55,716 bases of DNA from an uncultured Eubacteriales bacterium. Lineage in GTDB: Bacteria > Bacillota > Clostridia > Oscillospirales > Acutalibacteraceae. The notes under the pieces were generated by a model. It was given only the letters and a program-made list of their open reading frames with translations. It was not told the origin of the DNA and made no database searches. A program made the translations under genes and the position numbers. The first letter of the stretch is position 1. Each line of letters opens with the position of its first letter. The stretch covers positions 1 through 55,716 of the forward strand of contig CAKSQT010000004.1 in assembly GCA_934486755.1 (NCBI GenBank). Direction: 5' to 3'. This document shows positions 6,815 to 16,439 of this stretch, in pieces.

Positions 6815-8304
6815 TATTTAACTTCCTTTATAAAGCGCATAAACGCCTGCCTTCCGCCGTTGTCGCGCTTAAACACGCCTGCGTATTCAAGAACCTTTGC
6901 GAAGACCGCGCCTATCTCCGCCTTTAAAACGGAATCTATATTTTCCTTATTCAAATCGCTGTATCTTGACTTAATATCCTGCGCCCATTCGGCGTGCTTT
7001 GCTATGCGTTCGTCTGCGCTTATGTCGGAGCCGTTTAACATAGCCTCGGACAAAAGTGCCATTTCGGTTTTAAGCCTTGACGGCAGAACCGCAAGACCCA
7101 TAACCTCGATAAGTCCGATATTTTCCTTTTTTATGTGATGAAGCTCGCTGTGAGGGTGGAAAACGCCTAAGGGGTGTTCCTTTGTCGTAATATTGTTTCT
7201 GAGAACAAGGTCAAGCTCGAAATTTTCGCCGCGCCTGCGTGCTATCGGCGTTATCGTGTTGTGCGGCTCGCCGTTGGTCAAAGCAAAGACAAACGCTGAT
7301 TCGTCGGTATAGCCCCTCCACGCCGTGAGTATTTTGTCGGCAAGGTCGGCAAGCCTGTTCCTGTCTGCACAGTTAAGCCTTATGACCGACATAGGCCATT
7401 TTACAATGCCTGCCTCGACATCTTCAAAGCCTAAAAAGGTTATTTTTTGTTCGACGGGTGCCTTTGCCATTGCAAACTCGTAATTTCCGCCCTGATAATG
7501 GTCATGACTTAATATCGAACCGCCCACTATCGGCAGGTCAGCGTTTGAACCGATGAAATAGTGCGGAAACTGCGCGGTAAAATCAAGCAGACGTTCAAAT
7601 GCGGTGCGGTTTATCGCCATAGGCGTATGCGACGCGTTAAACGCGATACAATGCTCGTTATAATACACATAGGGGGAATACTGCAAAAAGAAATCGGTGC
7701 CTGCAAGCTCTATCGGTATGACCCTGTGATTTTGGCGCGCGGGGAAATTGGCTCTGCCTGCATACCCCTCGCACTCCTTGCACAAAAGGCACTTCGGATA
7801 CCCCGACTGCGGAGCGCTTTTCGCCGCCGCTATCGCCTTGGGGTCCTTTTCGGGCTTTGAAAGGTTTATGGTTATATCAAGATCGCCGTATTCGGTGGGA
7901 GTTACCCACTTGACGTCGCGCGCAACGCGGTAACGGCGTATATAGTCGCTGTCGCCGCTTAGCTTGTAAAAATATTCGGTAGCCTTAACGGGACTTTCCG
8001 CATATAATTTGCGGAATTTATCGGTAACCTCGCTCGGCAGCGGAATAAGCGCGCCCATAAGGCGTGTATCAAAAAGGTCTCGGCTTACGGTGTTGTCCTC
8101 AATTATACCGTTTTCAACAGCATAGCAAAGCAGTTCCGAAAGCGTTTTTTCAAGGTCGACATTGCTAAAATTCTCGCCGCAGTCATAACTGTCAAGCCGC
8201 AGTATTTCAAGAATACGGTTGGTTATGTATATCTCGTCCCTCTTTGTATAAAATCCCTTTTCTAAGCCGTAGCAAACAAGCCGTCTAACACTTTCACTTA
8301 TCAT
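6814..8304 (-). CDS. galT: UDP-glucose-hexose-1-phosphate uridylyltransferase
   Basis: Leloir-pathway enzyme that swaps UMP between UDP-glucose and galactose-1-phosphate. At 496 residues it belongs to the long Gram-positive GalT type. The active-site region reads GGSILSHDHYQGG (near 260-272), with the His-X-His pair of the HIT-like nucleotidylyltransferase fold, and a conserved CKECEGYAGRANFPARQNHR segment lies near 174-193. No galK or galE is close by, so the pathway is completed elsewhere. It shares an operon with the AEC transporter and has its own consensus promoter. Confidence 0.92.
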   Translation of the reverse strand: MISESVRRLVCYGLEKGFYTKRDEIYITNRILEILRLDSYDCGENFSNVDLEKTLSELLCYAVENGIIEDNTVSRDLFDTRLMGALIPLPSEVTDKFRKLYAESPVKATEYFYKLSGDSDYIRRYRVARDVKWVTPTEYGDLDITINLSKPEKDPKAIAAAKSAPQSGYPKCLLCKECEGYAGRANFPARQNHRVIPIELAGTDFFLQYSPYVYYNEHCIAFNASHTPMAINRTAFERLLDFTAQFPHYFIGSNADLPIVGGSILSHDHYQGGNYEFAMAKAPVEQKITFLGFEDVEAGIVKWPMSVIRLNCADRNRLADLADKILTAWRGYTDESAFVFALTNGEPHNTITPIARRRGENFELDLVLRNNITTKEHPLGVFHPHSELHHIKKENIGLIEVMGLAVLPSRLKTEMALLSEAMLNGSDISADERIAKHAEWAQDIKSRYSDLNKENIDSVLKAEIGAVFAKVLEYAGVFKRDNGGRQAFMRFIKEVK

Positions 8305-8334
8305 AGCGTTCTCCCATCAAGTATTTTATAATAA

Positions 8335-8363
8335 ATTATACTATCATATACCGCTCCTGTCAA
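8335..8363 (-). promoter_or_regulatory. Promoter of galT-AEC operon
   Basis: Reverse strand TTGACA (8363-8358), 17-base spacer, TATAAT (8340-8335); all consensus. No obvious operator palindrome is present. Confidence 0.8.
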
Positions 8364-8390
8364 ACACATATAAAATTAACATACTGTCTA

Positions 8391-8418
8391 TTGAAAAAAA
8401 ATCAGTTTATGGTATAAT
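8391..8418 (+). promoter_or_regulatory. Promoter of ymdB-type gene
   Basis: TTGAAA (8391-8396), 16-base spacer, TATAAT (8413-8418), about 35 bases before the ATG, with GGAG as the SD. It is divergent from the galT promoter. Confidence 0.65.
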
Positions 8419-8453
8419 TTATACTGTTATATTGGAATATTTGGAGCAAATTA

Positions 8454-9233
8454 ATGAGAATACTCGCGGTGGGCGACGTCTGCGGTTCTATCGGCTGCGA
8501 TAAGCTGCGGAAAACGCTGCCCTTGATTAAAAGAAACAAAAAAATTGATATGGTTATAGTCAACGGCGAAAACTCTGCCGACGGGAACGGGGTCACCCCT
8601 ATAAGCGCCGAGAGCATTTTCGCTTCGGGCGCCGACGTTATAACGGGTGGAAACCACTCTATGCGCCGAAAGGAAATTTTTTCGTATCTTGACGAAAATC
8701 CGTTTATCCTCCGTCCCGACAACCTGCCCGAGGCGGAATACGGGAGCGGATATTGCGTTTGCGATTTCGGTTTTTTAAAGGTTGCGGTAATAAATCTTTC
8801 GGGCAAAATATATCTTGAAAATCTGAAAGCGGAATGTCCCTTAAAATGCGCCGACGTTTTGCTTGAACGTGCCGAGAAGGACGGGGCGAGGATAATAATT
8901 GTCGATTTTCACGCCGAGGCGACAAGCGAAAAGCGCGCTATGGGAATTTATCTTGACGGCAGGGCTTCCGCCGTTTTCGGAACGCACACCCACGTTCAGA
9001 CAGCCGACGAACAGGTATTAAAAAACGGCACGGGGTATATCACCGACCTCGGAATGACAGGACCTATTGATTCGGTGTTAGGCGTTAAAAGCTCCATTAT
9101 AATAAACCGTTTAAGGGACGGCGATCAATCAAAATTTGAGCTTGCCGACGGCGAATGTATGCTTTGCGGCTGTATTTTCGATATAGACAACCGCACAGGA
9201 AAAGCCCTGTCGGTTGAGAGAATAAAATTTTAG
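8454..9233 (+). CDS. ymdB: YmdB-family metallophosphoesterase
   Basis: Cytoplasmic metal-dependent phosphodiesterase of the YmdB/TIGR00282 family, which acts on 2',3'-cyclic nucleotides in Bacillus. Metal-binding motifs are in order: GDVCGSIG (about 7-14), NGENSADGNG (38-47), GGNHSMRRKE (67-76), DFHAEATSEK (about 150-159) and GTHTHVQTADEQ (177-188). The usual GNHTWD is here GNHSMR, a local change next to the metal site. Length of 259 is normal. The lipoprotein gene follows after 12 bases and is probably co-transcribed. Confidence 0.88.
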   Translation: MRILAVGDVCGSIGCDKLRKTLPLIKRNKKIDMVIVNGENSADGNGVTPISAESIFASGADVITGGNHSMRRKEIFSYLDENPFILRPDNLPEAEYGSGYCVCDFGFLKVAVINLSGKIYLENLKAECPLKCADVLLERAEKDGARIIIVDFHAEATSEKRAMGIYLDGRASAVFGTHTHVQTADEQVLKNGTGYITDLGMTGPIDSVLGVKSSIIINRLRDGDQSKFELADGECMLCGCIFDIDNRTGKALSVERIKF

Positions 9234-9245
9234 GAGGACGGCGAA

Positions 9246-10823
9246 ATGCGAAAAATAACGGCTTTAAGCCTTGCGCTTGCCCTGATTATCGCTATGAGCT
9301 TTGCGGGTTGCCGCTCGAACACGTCGGACGCATCGTCAGGCGAAACAGCAACCGCCGTCACGCAGACCGAAAAAAGCAGTATAAACGTGCTTTACTGCGC
9401 TTCGGATTCGTTTAATCCTTATTCCGCGGCGACAAAACTGAACCGCGAGCTTGCAACCCTGATTTTTGAGCCGCTTGTGCGGCTTGACAATAATTTTACG
9501 CCCGTATACCGCCTTGCTTCGTCGGTCACGGTTGAGGGCGCGCGCTGCACGGCGGTGCTTAAAGACGCCGTTTTTTCGGACGGCAGCGCCGTCACCGCAA
9601 GCGACGTAGTTTACTCATTCAATCTTGCAAAGGGCTCCGCGACTGAATACGCCTCACAGCTTTATGAGGCGGCGTCGGCAACGGCGGCGGATTCAAAAAC
9701 GGTCGTGTTTAACCTTACAAGGTACGACCCCTATTTTGTAAACGTGCTTGATTTTCCCATTATTAAATCAGGCAGCGAAAAACAGACCGACGCGGACGGC
9801 GTTGCGCTCCCGCCGACGGGGTGCGGAAGATATTCTGTCGGTGAAACGCGCGACAAACTGCTTATAAACGACAAATTTTTCGGAGAAAAGGGCAGTATTA
9901 CAACCATAAATCTGATAAACGCTCCCGATTACGAATCGGTATCGCACTATGTTGAAATCGGCGCCGCCGATATTTATTACAGCGACATTTCCGACGGTAC
10001 GCTTTCGCGAATGAGCGGAAACAAAACGAATATTAATTTAAACAACATCGTATATATCGGTGTAAATCACACCTACGGTGCGCTTTCCTCGCCCTATATG
10101 CGATATGCTATCTCCTCGGCGCTGGACCGCAAAAAAATCTGCGCCGAAGCGTTTTACAGCAACGCGGCCGCCGCAACGGGCTTTTTCAACCCCGTTTGGA
10201 AGGACGTTAAGTCTGTGCAAAATATACAAACAACCGCGGATAAAGAAATAACAGTTGAGAATTTGGAGAAAATAGGATATAATAGTTTAGATAGCAGCGG
10301 CGTCAGGGTCGGCGCAGGCGGAAGACTGAGCTTTACCCTGCTTGTAAATTCCGAAAACCGCACCCGCGTAAATGCCGCAAGGCTTATAGCCGAAAACCTC
10401 GGCGCGGTCGGTATATCGGTGTCGGTTGTTGAGCGCCCTTACGCGGAATATGCGGCGGCGCTTGCCGCGGGCGACTTCCAGCTTTATCTTGCCGAGGTTA
10501 AGCTTACCGACAATATGGATATTTCAAATCTTGTCGTTCCTGGCGGCAGTACGGCGTACGGTATCGTACCTCCCGTAACCGAGCCGTCAGAGGACGGGAG
10601 CGAAACCGAAAAACCCGCTGGCACGGCTGACATTATAAACGGCTTTTACGGCGGAGCCAACACGATAAACGACGTTGCGATGATACTGCAAACCGAAATG
10701 CCGATAATACCCGTTTGCTACCGCACGGGCGCGCTTTTCCGTAATAAAGGCATCGGCAATGCTAAGGGCAGTTCGCACGACGATGTTTTTTACTCTATTG
10801 AGTCATTTACAATTAAAAAGTAA
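9246..10823 (+). CDS. Oligopeptide/nickel-type substrate-binding lipoprotein
   Basis: Surface lipoprotein of solute-binding family 5 (OppA/DppA/NikA-like), 525 residues. The signal peptide ends in lipobox SFAGC (residues 18-22), followed by a Ser/Thr-rich linker. Family landmarks are LATLIFEPLVRLD, VYSFNLAKGS and GVNHTYGALSSPYMRYAISSALDRKKICAEAFY. The acidic insert EPSEDGSETEKPAG near 450 is unusual. No permease or ATPase lies beside it; either the partners are elsewhere or it works as a sensor or moonlights. SD AGGAGG precedes the ATG. Confidence 0.82.
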   Translation: MRKITALSLALALIIAMSFAGCRSNTSDASSGETATAVTQTEKSSINVLYCASDSFNPYSAATKLNRELATLIFEPLVRLDNNFTPVYRLASSVTVEGARCTAVLKDAVFSDGSAVTASDVVYSFNLAKGSATEYASQLYEAASATAADSKTVVFNLTRYDPYFVNVLDFPIIKSGSEKQTDADGVALPPTGCGRYSVGETRDKLLINDKFFGEKGSITTINLINAPDYESVSHYVEIGAADIYYSDISDGTLSRMSGNKTNINLNNIVYIGVNHTYGALSSPYMRYAISSALDRKKICAEAFYSNAAAATGFFNPVWKDVKSVQNIQTTADKEITVENLEKIGYNSLDSSGVRVGAGGRLSFTLLVNSENRTRVNAARLIAENLGAVGISVSVVERPYAEYAAALAAGDFQLYLAEVKLTDNMDISNLVVPGGSTAYGIVPPVTEPSEDGSETEKPAGTADIINGFYGGANTINDVAMILQTEMPIIPVCYRTGALFRNKGIGNAKGSSHDDVFYSIESFTIKK

Positions 10824-10840
10824 CAGGAGGATATTTTGTT

Positions 10841-11191
10841 ATGTTTGATTATGAAACCAGAATAGGCACGGTTGACATTTCTGAGGCTTACCTTTCAAAG
10901 CTCATCGGGCACGAGGTTGTATCCTGCTTCGGAGTTGTAGGAATGGTTCCGAGCGGAAACCGCCAGAAGTTATCAAGCACCCTCATCAAGCGAAATTCGA
11001 TAGACACGGGTATCCGCGTAAGTGCAAATTCGGATATGCTTGACGTTGAGCTTCATATCGTAGTTACCTACGGAATGAACATAAACGCAATCGCCGCAAG
11101 CATTACCGAAAAGGTAAAGTACGCCGTTAAACAGGCTACGGGCATTGACGTAAATAAAGTTTCAATAAAGGTCGACGGCATTAAGGAATAA
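10841..11191 (+). CDS. Asp23/Gls24 family protein
   Basis: Small envelope-stress-associated protein of 116 residues, the AmaP/Asp23 family that gathers at the membrane in Gram-positives. Typical features: GTVDISEAYLSKLIGHEV at the N-terminus, the glycine-containing GVVGM turn, and ELHIVVTYGMNINAIAASITEKVKYAV in the middle. The start has SD AGGAGG. Location directly before fakA and recG is a conserved Firmicutes gene order, which supports the call. Confidence 0.9.
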   Translation: MFDYETRIGTVDISEAYLSKLIGHEVVSCFGVVGMVPSGNRQKLSSTLIKRNSIDTGIRVSANSDMLDVELHIVVTYGMNINAIAASITEKVKYAVKQATGIDVNKVSIKVDGIKE

Positions 11192-11232
11192 TTCCCCAAG
11201 CCTTAGTGTGACACTAAAAGGAGTGTTTATTT

Positions 11233-12909
11233 TTGATTAACGGTGATATATTACGCGACGCCATAATCTCGGCGGCGAACAACCTTTCAAACAACCGCAA
11301 GCAGGTGGACGATCTTAACGTCTTCCCCGTGCCTGACGGCGATACGGGTACAAATATGTCGATGACCCTTGCCAATTCCGCAAGGGAGCTTGAAAAATTA
11401 AGCGGAGAAACCGCGGGCAAGATAGCCAAGGTAAACGCCTCGGCTCTTTTAAGGGGCGCCAGAGGTAATTCGGGCGTAATTACATCTCTTTTATTCCGCG
11501 GATTTGCAAAGGGCATGGGCGACGATGAATTTGCAACCCCTGAGAATATCAGCGCCGCTTTCGAGCTTGGCGTTGACGCCGCTTACAAGGCGGTTATGAA
11601 ACCGACGGAAGGCACAATACTTACGGTAGCAAGAGTTGCGTCCGAAAAGGCGAAAGAGGCTTACGAGAACGGCGGCGACGAGCTTGCCGTGTTCGAGGCG
11701 GCTTTGTCGGGCGCAAAAGAAGCGCTTGCGACTACACCCGAGCTTCTTCCCGTTCTTAAAAAAGCGGGCGTTGTTGACGCGGGCGGCAGAGGCTTTGTAG
11801 TTATACTTGAAGGTATGCTTTCGGTTCTGCGCGACGGTGTTGTTATAGCGGCGAATAACGCCCCTGCCGCGGAAAATACCGAGGAGGAATCCTCCGTAAA
11901 CGCCGCGGGCGAATTTGAAACCGAGATAACCTTTACCTACTGCACAGAATTTATAGTAAACCGCGATCCCGAGTGTGAAAAGGAGCCGAGCGATCTGCGC
12001 GCTTTCCTTGAAACCATAGGCGACTGCGTTGTTGTGGTTGACAGCGAGGATATTATTAAGGTTCACGTTCATACCGACCACCCGGGCAACGCTATCGAAA
12101 CCGCGCTCACCTTCGGTCAGCTTGTTCACCTTAAAATAGAGAATATGCGCGACCAGCACGAGCGCGCAAAGCACGACGCTGAAAACGCGCGAAAAAAGCC
12201 CGCCAAAAATTCGGATATGACGGAAACTATCAAGCCCGTCACCCCGACAAAGCCCGTCGGTTTTGTTTCGGTATGCGCTGGCGACGGTATTGCCGAGCTG
12301 TTCCGCGACCTCGGTGTTGACACCATTGTAAGCGGCGGTCAGACTATGAACCCCAGCACGGACGACATTTTAAGGGCGGTTGAATCCACCCCCGCGGAAA
12401 CGGTTTATGTCCTCCCGAACAACAAGAATATAATAATGGCGGCTGAACAGGCTATTCCGCTCAGCACACGCCGCGTTATAGTTATCCACACAAGAACAAT
12501 TCCGCAGGGAATTTCGGCTATGCTTGCTTTCGACCCCGATTCGGACGATGAGCAGAACGCAATAAATATGCAGAAATCGACCGAACGCATAGCAACGGGT
12601 CAGATAACGTTTGCCGCGCGCGACTCTGATTTTGAGGGTCACAAAATTAAAAAGGGCGAGCTTTTGGCTCTGCTCGGCGGCAAGGTTGCGTTTGTTGATA
12701 CCGACCTTGAAAAGACCGTCTTAAAGCTCACAAAACAGATGGTTAAGCGCGACAGCCAGTTTATAACAGTGATTTACGGCGAGGACGTTACCGACGAGCA
12801 AGCGGCGGTAATTGAAGAACAGATAAAAGAAAAATACGGCGCAAGGACCGAGATAACCTTTATAAACGGCGGTCAACCCGTATACTACTTCATTATTTCG
12901 GTTGAATAG
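11233..12909 (+). CDS. fakA: Fatty acid kinase subunit FakA (DAK2/DegV-like, YloV)
   Basis: ATP-dependent kinase subunit that phosphorylates fatty acids presented by a FakB protein, feeding exogenous fatty acids into phospholipid. The start is TTG, with AAAAGGAG about 9 bases before. N-terminal DhaL domain: NVFPVPDGDTGTNMSMT (about 29-45) supplies the Mg-binding aspartates, and LLRGARGNSGVI (70-81) binds the nucleotide. Central and C-terminal domains (about 230-558) include SVCAGDGIAELFRDLG and VLPNNKNIIMAAEQA. Length of 558 matches the family. fakB is not in this window. Confidence 0.9.
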   Translation: MINGDILRDAIISAANNLSNNRKQVDDLNVFPVPDGDTGTNMSMTLANSARELEKLSGETAGKIAKVNASALLRGARGNSGVITSLLFRGFAKGMGDDEFATPENISAAFELGVDAAYKAVMKPTEGTILTVARVASEKAKEAYENGGDELAVFEAALSGAKEALATTPELLPVLKKAGVVDAGGRGFVVILEGMLSVLRDGVVIAANNAPAAENTEEESSVNAAGEFETEITFTYCTEFIVNRDPECEKEPSDLRAFLETIGDCVVVVDSEDIIKVHVHTDHPGNAIETALTFGQLVHLKIENMRDQHERAKHDAENARKKPAKNSDMTETIKPVTPTKPVGFVSVCAGDGIAELFRDLGVDTIVSGGQTMNPSTDDILRAVESTPAETVYVLPNNKNIIMAAEQAIPLSTRRVIVIHTRTIPQGISAMLAFDPDSDDEQNAINMQKSTERIATGQITFAARDSDFEGHKIKKGELLALLGGKVAFVDTDLEKTVLKLTKQMVKRDSQFITVIYGEDVTDEQAAVIEEQIKEKYGARTEITFINGGQPVYYFIISVE

Positions 12910-12923
12910 GAGCTTTCATTTTA

Positions 12924-14945
12924 ATGTTATCGCAGGATACAGATATACGCTTTTTGAAAGGCGTAGGCGAAAAACGTGCTGAAATACTGAAATCCAAGGG
13001 CATCGATACTGTCGGTGCCCTTTTGCGTTTTTATCCCCGTGCTTATGCCGATTGGAGCCGCCACACCCCGATAGAGGAATGTCCCTTTTTTGAAAACATA
13101 TGCATAAAGGCAAGAATAGTGTCCCCGATAAGGGAAGAAAAAAAACGCGCGGGTATGGTGCTTTACCGATTCACCGCGGCGGACGGCGGCGGAGAAATGT
13201 CGGTCACACTTTTTAACCAGAAATTTCTTGCTTCAAGGCTAAATACGGGTCGGGAATACCTTTTCTACGGCAAGCTCGGCGGAAGTTATATTATGCGGCA
13301 GATGAACTCACCCGAGATAAAGGAAACGGGTTATGCCGCCATTCACCCGATATATCCCGCTTTTTCAACTATGAGTTCAAAAAACATCGAAAATATAACC
13401 AAGGCTGCAATTTCTTCCTGTGAGATCGCCGACCCGCTGCCCAAAACCCTGTTGGAAAAGCTGTCGCTTTGCGGTGTTGATTTTGCGCTTAAAAACATAC
13501 ATTTTCCGAGCAGTAAAGAGGCTCTTGAACGCGCGAAAAAACGGCTTGTATTTGAAGAACTATTTATGCTTCAAACCGCGCTTTATATGCTTAAAAACAG
13601 GAACCGCACCGTTGCGGGCTGTAAAATAAGCAGGGATTATTCGGCTGAATTTCAAAAAAGCCTGCCCTTTTCGCTGACAGGGGCGCAAAAGCGCGTTATT
13701 AACGAATGTGTATCCGATATGCTTTCAGGCAGACATATGAACCGTTTGGTTCAGGGCGATGTCGGCAGCGGTAAGACCGCCGTTGCCGCCGCGCTGTGTT
13801 ATACCGCCGCAAAAAACGACTGTCAGTCGGCTTTTATGGCGCCTACCGAAATATTGGCTTGCCAGCATTTTTCATCGCTTTCTTCCCTTTTTAAGGACAG
13901 CGGTATTAAATGCGAGCTTTTGACGGGTTCTATGACGAAAAAGCAAAAGGACGGCGTTAAAGCCCGTCTCAAAAACGGCGAAATTGATATAGCCGTCGGC
14001 ACGCACGCACTTTTAACAGAAGATGTAGAGTTTAAAAATCTCGGACTTGCGGTGACCGACGAACAGCACCGCTTCGGCGTTGCACAAAGGGGCGGACTTG
14101 CTTCAAAGGGCGTATCGCCCCACACGCTTGTTATGTCGGCAACGCCCATTCCGCGCACATTGGGTCTTATCATATACGGCGACCTTGACATAAGCGTTAT
14201 CGACGAATACCCCGCGGGCAGGCAGTATATCGACACCTATCTTGTCGATTCAAGCTACCGCGGGCGCGTGTATAACTACATCAAGAAGCACCTTGGCGAA
14301 GGCAGGCAGGCTTATATAGTTTGTCCGCTTGTCGAGGAGGGCGAAAATACCGACCTTAAAAGCGCGTCGGAATACTATGATGAACTTAGAAACGGTGAGT
14401 TTAAAGACTATAAATTAGGTCTGCTCCACGGAAAAATGAAACCCCGTGATAAAGACAGCGTTATGCAGTCGTTTAAAAACGGGGAAATACAGCTTTTAAT
14501 ATCGACAACGGTCATAGAGGTCGGAATAGACGTTCCCAACGCCGTTATAATGGTAATAGAAAACGCCGAGCGCTTCGGTCTTTCACAGCTTCATCAGCTT
14601 CGCGGACGTATAGGCAGAGGAAAATACAAATCCTCCTGTATTCTTATATCCGACAGCCGCTCCGCCGACACCCAAAAACGTCTGAAAATTATAAAATCGA
14701 ATAACGACGGCTTTAAAATAGCCGACGAGGATCTGCGGCTTCGCGGTCCTGGCGATTTTCTCGGCAACCGTCAGCACGGTCTGCCCGACCTCAAAATTGC
14801 CGATCTTTATACCGATTTTGACGTATTGAGGTCAAGCGGAAAAGCGGCGGAATGGGTGCTTAAAAACGACCCGAAATTAAACGCGCCCGAAAACGCCGCT
14901 CTTAAAAGCCAGATACTGAACATTTTTAAAAGCCTCGATCTGTAA
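12924..14945 (+). CDS. recG: ATP-dependent DNA helicase RecG
   Basis: Branch-migration helicase that regresses stalled forks and resolves recombination intermediates. The 673-residue protein has the N-terminal wedge/OB domain (IKARIVSPIREEKK near 61-74), Walker A GDVGSGKT (278-285), DEQH box (379-382), the SATPIPRT motif and motif VI QLRGRIGRG. The C-terminal TRG-type region (EDLRLRGPGDFLGNRQHG) is intact. Its 3' end overlaps the convergent ATPase gene by 20 bases. It follows fakA after 14 bases. Confidence 0.95.
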   Translation: MLSQDTDIRFLKGVGEKRAEILKSKGIDTVGALLRFYPRAYADWSRHTPIEECPFFENICIKARIVSPIREEKKRAGMVLYRFTAADGGGEMSVTLFNQKFLASRLNTGREYLFYGKLGGSYIMRQMNSPEIKETGYAAIHPIYPAFSTMSSKNIENITKAAISSCEIADPLPKTLLEKLSLCGVDFALKNIHFPSSKEALERAKKRLVFEELFMLQTALYMLKNRNRTVAGCKISRDYSAEFQKSLPFSLTGAQKRVINECVSDMLSGRHMNRLVQGDVGSGKTAVAAALCYTAAKNDCQSAFMAPTEILACQHFSSLSSLFKDSGIKCELLTGSMTKKQKDGVKARLKNGEIDIAVGTHALLTEDVEFKNLGLAVTDEQHRFGVAQRGGLASKGVSPHTLVMSATPIPRTLGLIIYGDLDISVIDEYPAGRQYIDTYLVDSSYRGRVYNYIKKHLGEGRQAYIVCPLVEEGENTDLKSASEYYDELRNGEFKDYKLGLLHGKMKPRDKDSVMQSFKNGEIQLLISTTVIEVGIDVPNAVIMVIENAERFGLSQLHQLRGRIGRGKYKSSCILISDSRSADTQKRLKIIKSNNDGFKIADEDLRLRGPGDFLGNRQHGLPDLKIADLYTDFDVLRSSGKAAEWVLKNDPKLNAPENAALKSQILNIFKSLDL

Positions 14946-16011
14946 AAAAGTCCTCCGCAAACCTTTCGGCAAACTGCGTAAGCGCCGAAAAATCCATTGC
15001 CTCGGCATAGTATTTTTCAAGCTCGTCGTGAACCGATTTTGCCTGCGCCATCGAAGAAGCCGCCGAAAGCAATATATCTTTTTTGAGCTTGGCGTTGAAT
15101 TTCAGTCTTCCCCTGCTGTTGTGGAGCTTGTTGCTGCTTACAAACCTTCTCGAATGAACGCGCCTTGTATGCACGTCAAAATCCATATATCTGTTTTCGG
15201 TTACAACGGCAAAGGAAAGCTCGGGTATTAATATGTGGTCGATAATGTCGTTCGGCATAAACGGATTTCTGAGCGTTATAACGTCATATCCGCACCCGAG
15301 CGCGTAGTTGCGCACTATTTCGTTTATTATCGCCGACACGCTCGAATATTCATCTGAAATTATGGCGATATTTTCATATCCGCCGCTCACGGTGTTAGGA
15401 TACGACACCACTCCAAGCGGCGTTACCCCCTGTATAAACCTTTTTTGCTCTATGCCCGTTCCCGTGCGGACGGGTATATTTTTTTTGCAGAGCGAAAAAG
15501 CGTAATCAACGGTATGCGCCTTGTCGGTGCAGGCGGAGGCGGTCTTTAAATCGTCCGACATAATTTTTCCGTAAGCCGCGAGATAGCCCGACGCCGTTCG
15601 GTGGAGCTTTTTGTTTTCGTCGGTAAGCTCGGTTATCTCTTTTCTGTTTTTCCGCAGCATTTCGGGGTTCCAGAATTTTCCGAAATCAAGCAGATTTTCG
15701 CATACTCCGGGATATTTCGGTTCTACCGTATGCGGCGATGTTCCGTCTAAAAACACGGTTTTCAGTTCGGGTATAATAACGCCGTCAAGCGAATTGGGGT
15801 CAGATGTGCAGGGGCAAAGCTCTGCCGAAAGACCGTTGTTATCGGCATTAACAGCCATAAACTTCAAAAATGAGGATTTTCCCGTCCCTGGTCCGCCTTT
15901 AATTATGTAAGCAGTCCAACCGTTTTGCGGGTCGTAACAGCCGTCAAACGCCGAATAAAATCCCGCAACAGAATTTGCGGCTAAAAAATACTTTTTATTT
16001 AAGGTCTCCAT
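14926..16011 (-). CDS. P-loop ATPase of unknown role (PRK06851-like)
   Basis: A 361-residue cytoplasmic protein with Walker A IKGGPGTGKSSF (residues 37-48) and a second nucleotide-handling half. It resembles an uncharacterised Clostridia/Bacillus ATPase family (PRK06851-type); recognisable segments include CPCTSDPNSLDGVIIPEL and FIQGVTPLGVVSYPNTV. No membrane segment. The role is unknown; the family is often spore-associated in Clostridia by occurrence, but this window gives no support for that. It converges on recG with a 20-base overlap. Confidence 0.65.
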   Translation of the reverse strand: METLNKKYFLAANSVAGFYSAFDGCYDPQNGWTAYIIKGGPGTGKSSFLKFMAVNADNNGLSAELCPCTSDPNSLDGVIIPELKTVFLDGTSPHTVEPKYPGVCENLLDFGKFWNPEMLRKNRKEITELTDENKKLHRTASGYLAAYGKIMSDDLKTASACTDKAHTVDYAFSLCKKNIPVRTGTGIEQKRFIQGVTPLGVVSYPNTVSGGYENIAIISDEYSSVSAIINEIVRNYALGCGYDVITLRNPFMPNDIIDHILIPELSFAVVTENRYMDFDVHTRRVHSRRFVSSNKLHNSRGRLKFNAKLKKDILLSAASSMAQAKSVHDELEKYYAEAMDFSALTQFAERFAEDFFTDRGF

Positions 16012-16051
16012 AACTCGCCCTCCCGTAATATCCTATTCCGATAAAAAAATT

Positions 16052-16080
16052 TTGACACAGCGGGGTTTTTGTGGTAAAAT
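16052..16080 (+). promoter_or_regulatory. Promoter of RNase P RNA
   Basis: TTGACA (16052-16057), 17-base spacer, TAAAAT (16075-16080). The predicted start falls about 7 bases downstream, at the first base of the P1 stem. Confidence 0.8.
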
Positions 16081-16086
16081 CTGTTG

Positions 16087-16412
16087 GAGTCGGTCAGACG
16101 GTTGCGTATAGAAATATATGAGGAAAGTCCGAGCCCCATAGGGCAGAATAGCGGCTAACGGCCGCCGAGGGTGACCTTAGGGAAAGTGCAACAGAGATAT
16201 ACCGCCGTATTTATACGGTAAGGGTGGAAAGGCGAGGTAAGAGCTCACCGATCTTTACGGAGACGTAGAGATCCTGTAAACCCTATTCGGAGCAACGCTG
16301 ACTGCGGCGATACACCTGCCCGGTGTGCCGCGAAAAGCGGCTTGAACGTCGGAGCAATCCGCCGTCGAGATAGATAACCGTCCGCGACAGAACTCGGCTT
16401 ACCGACCGACTC
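16087..16412 (+). ncRNA. rnpB: RNase P RNA
   Basis: Catalytic RNA that trims 5' leaders from pre-tRNA. The universal P4 strand GAGGAAAGTCCGAGC lies near 16120 and its 3' partner ACAGAACTCGGCTTAC near 16387-16402. The P1 stem GAGTCGGTC (16087-16095) pairs exactly with GACCGACTC (16404-16412), which fixes both ends. The RNA is about 326 bases. It fills the stretch between the ATPase gene and the hydrolase gene. Confidence 0.95.
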
Positions 16413-16439
16413 ATTTTAATAAAAATAACGGGGTATTTA

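Noticed and set aside
11200..11225. Small hairpin AGTGTgACACT between asp23 and fakA that includes part of the SD
   Set aside because: Short, with unpaired bases; more likely incidental than a regulatory stem.
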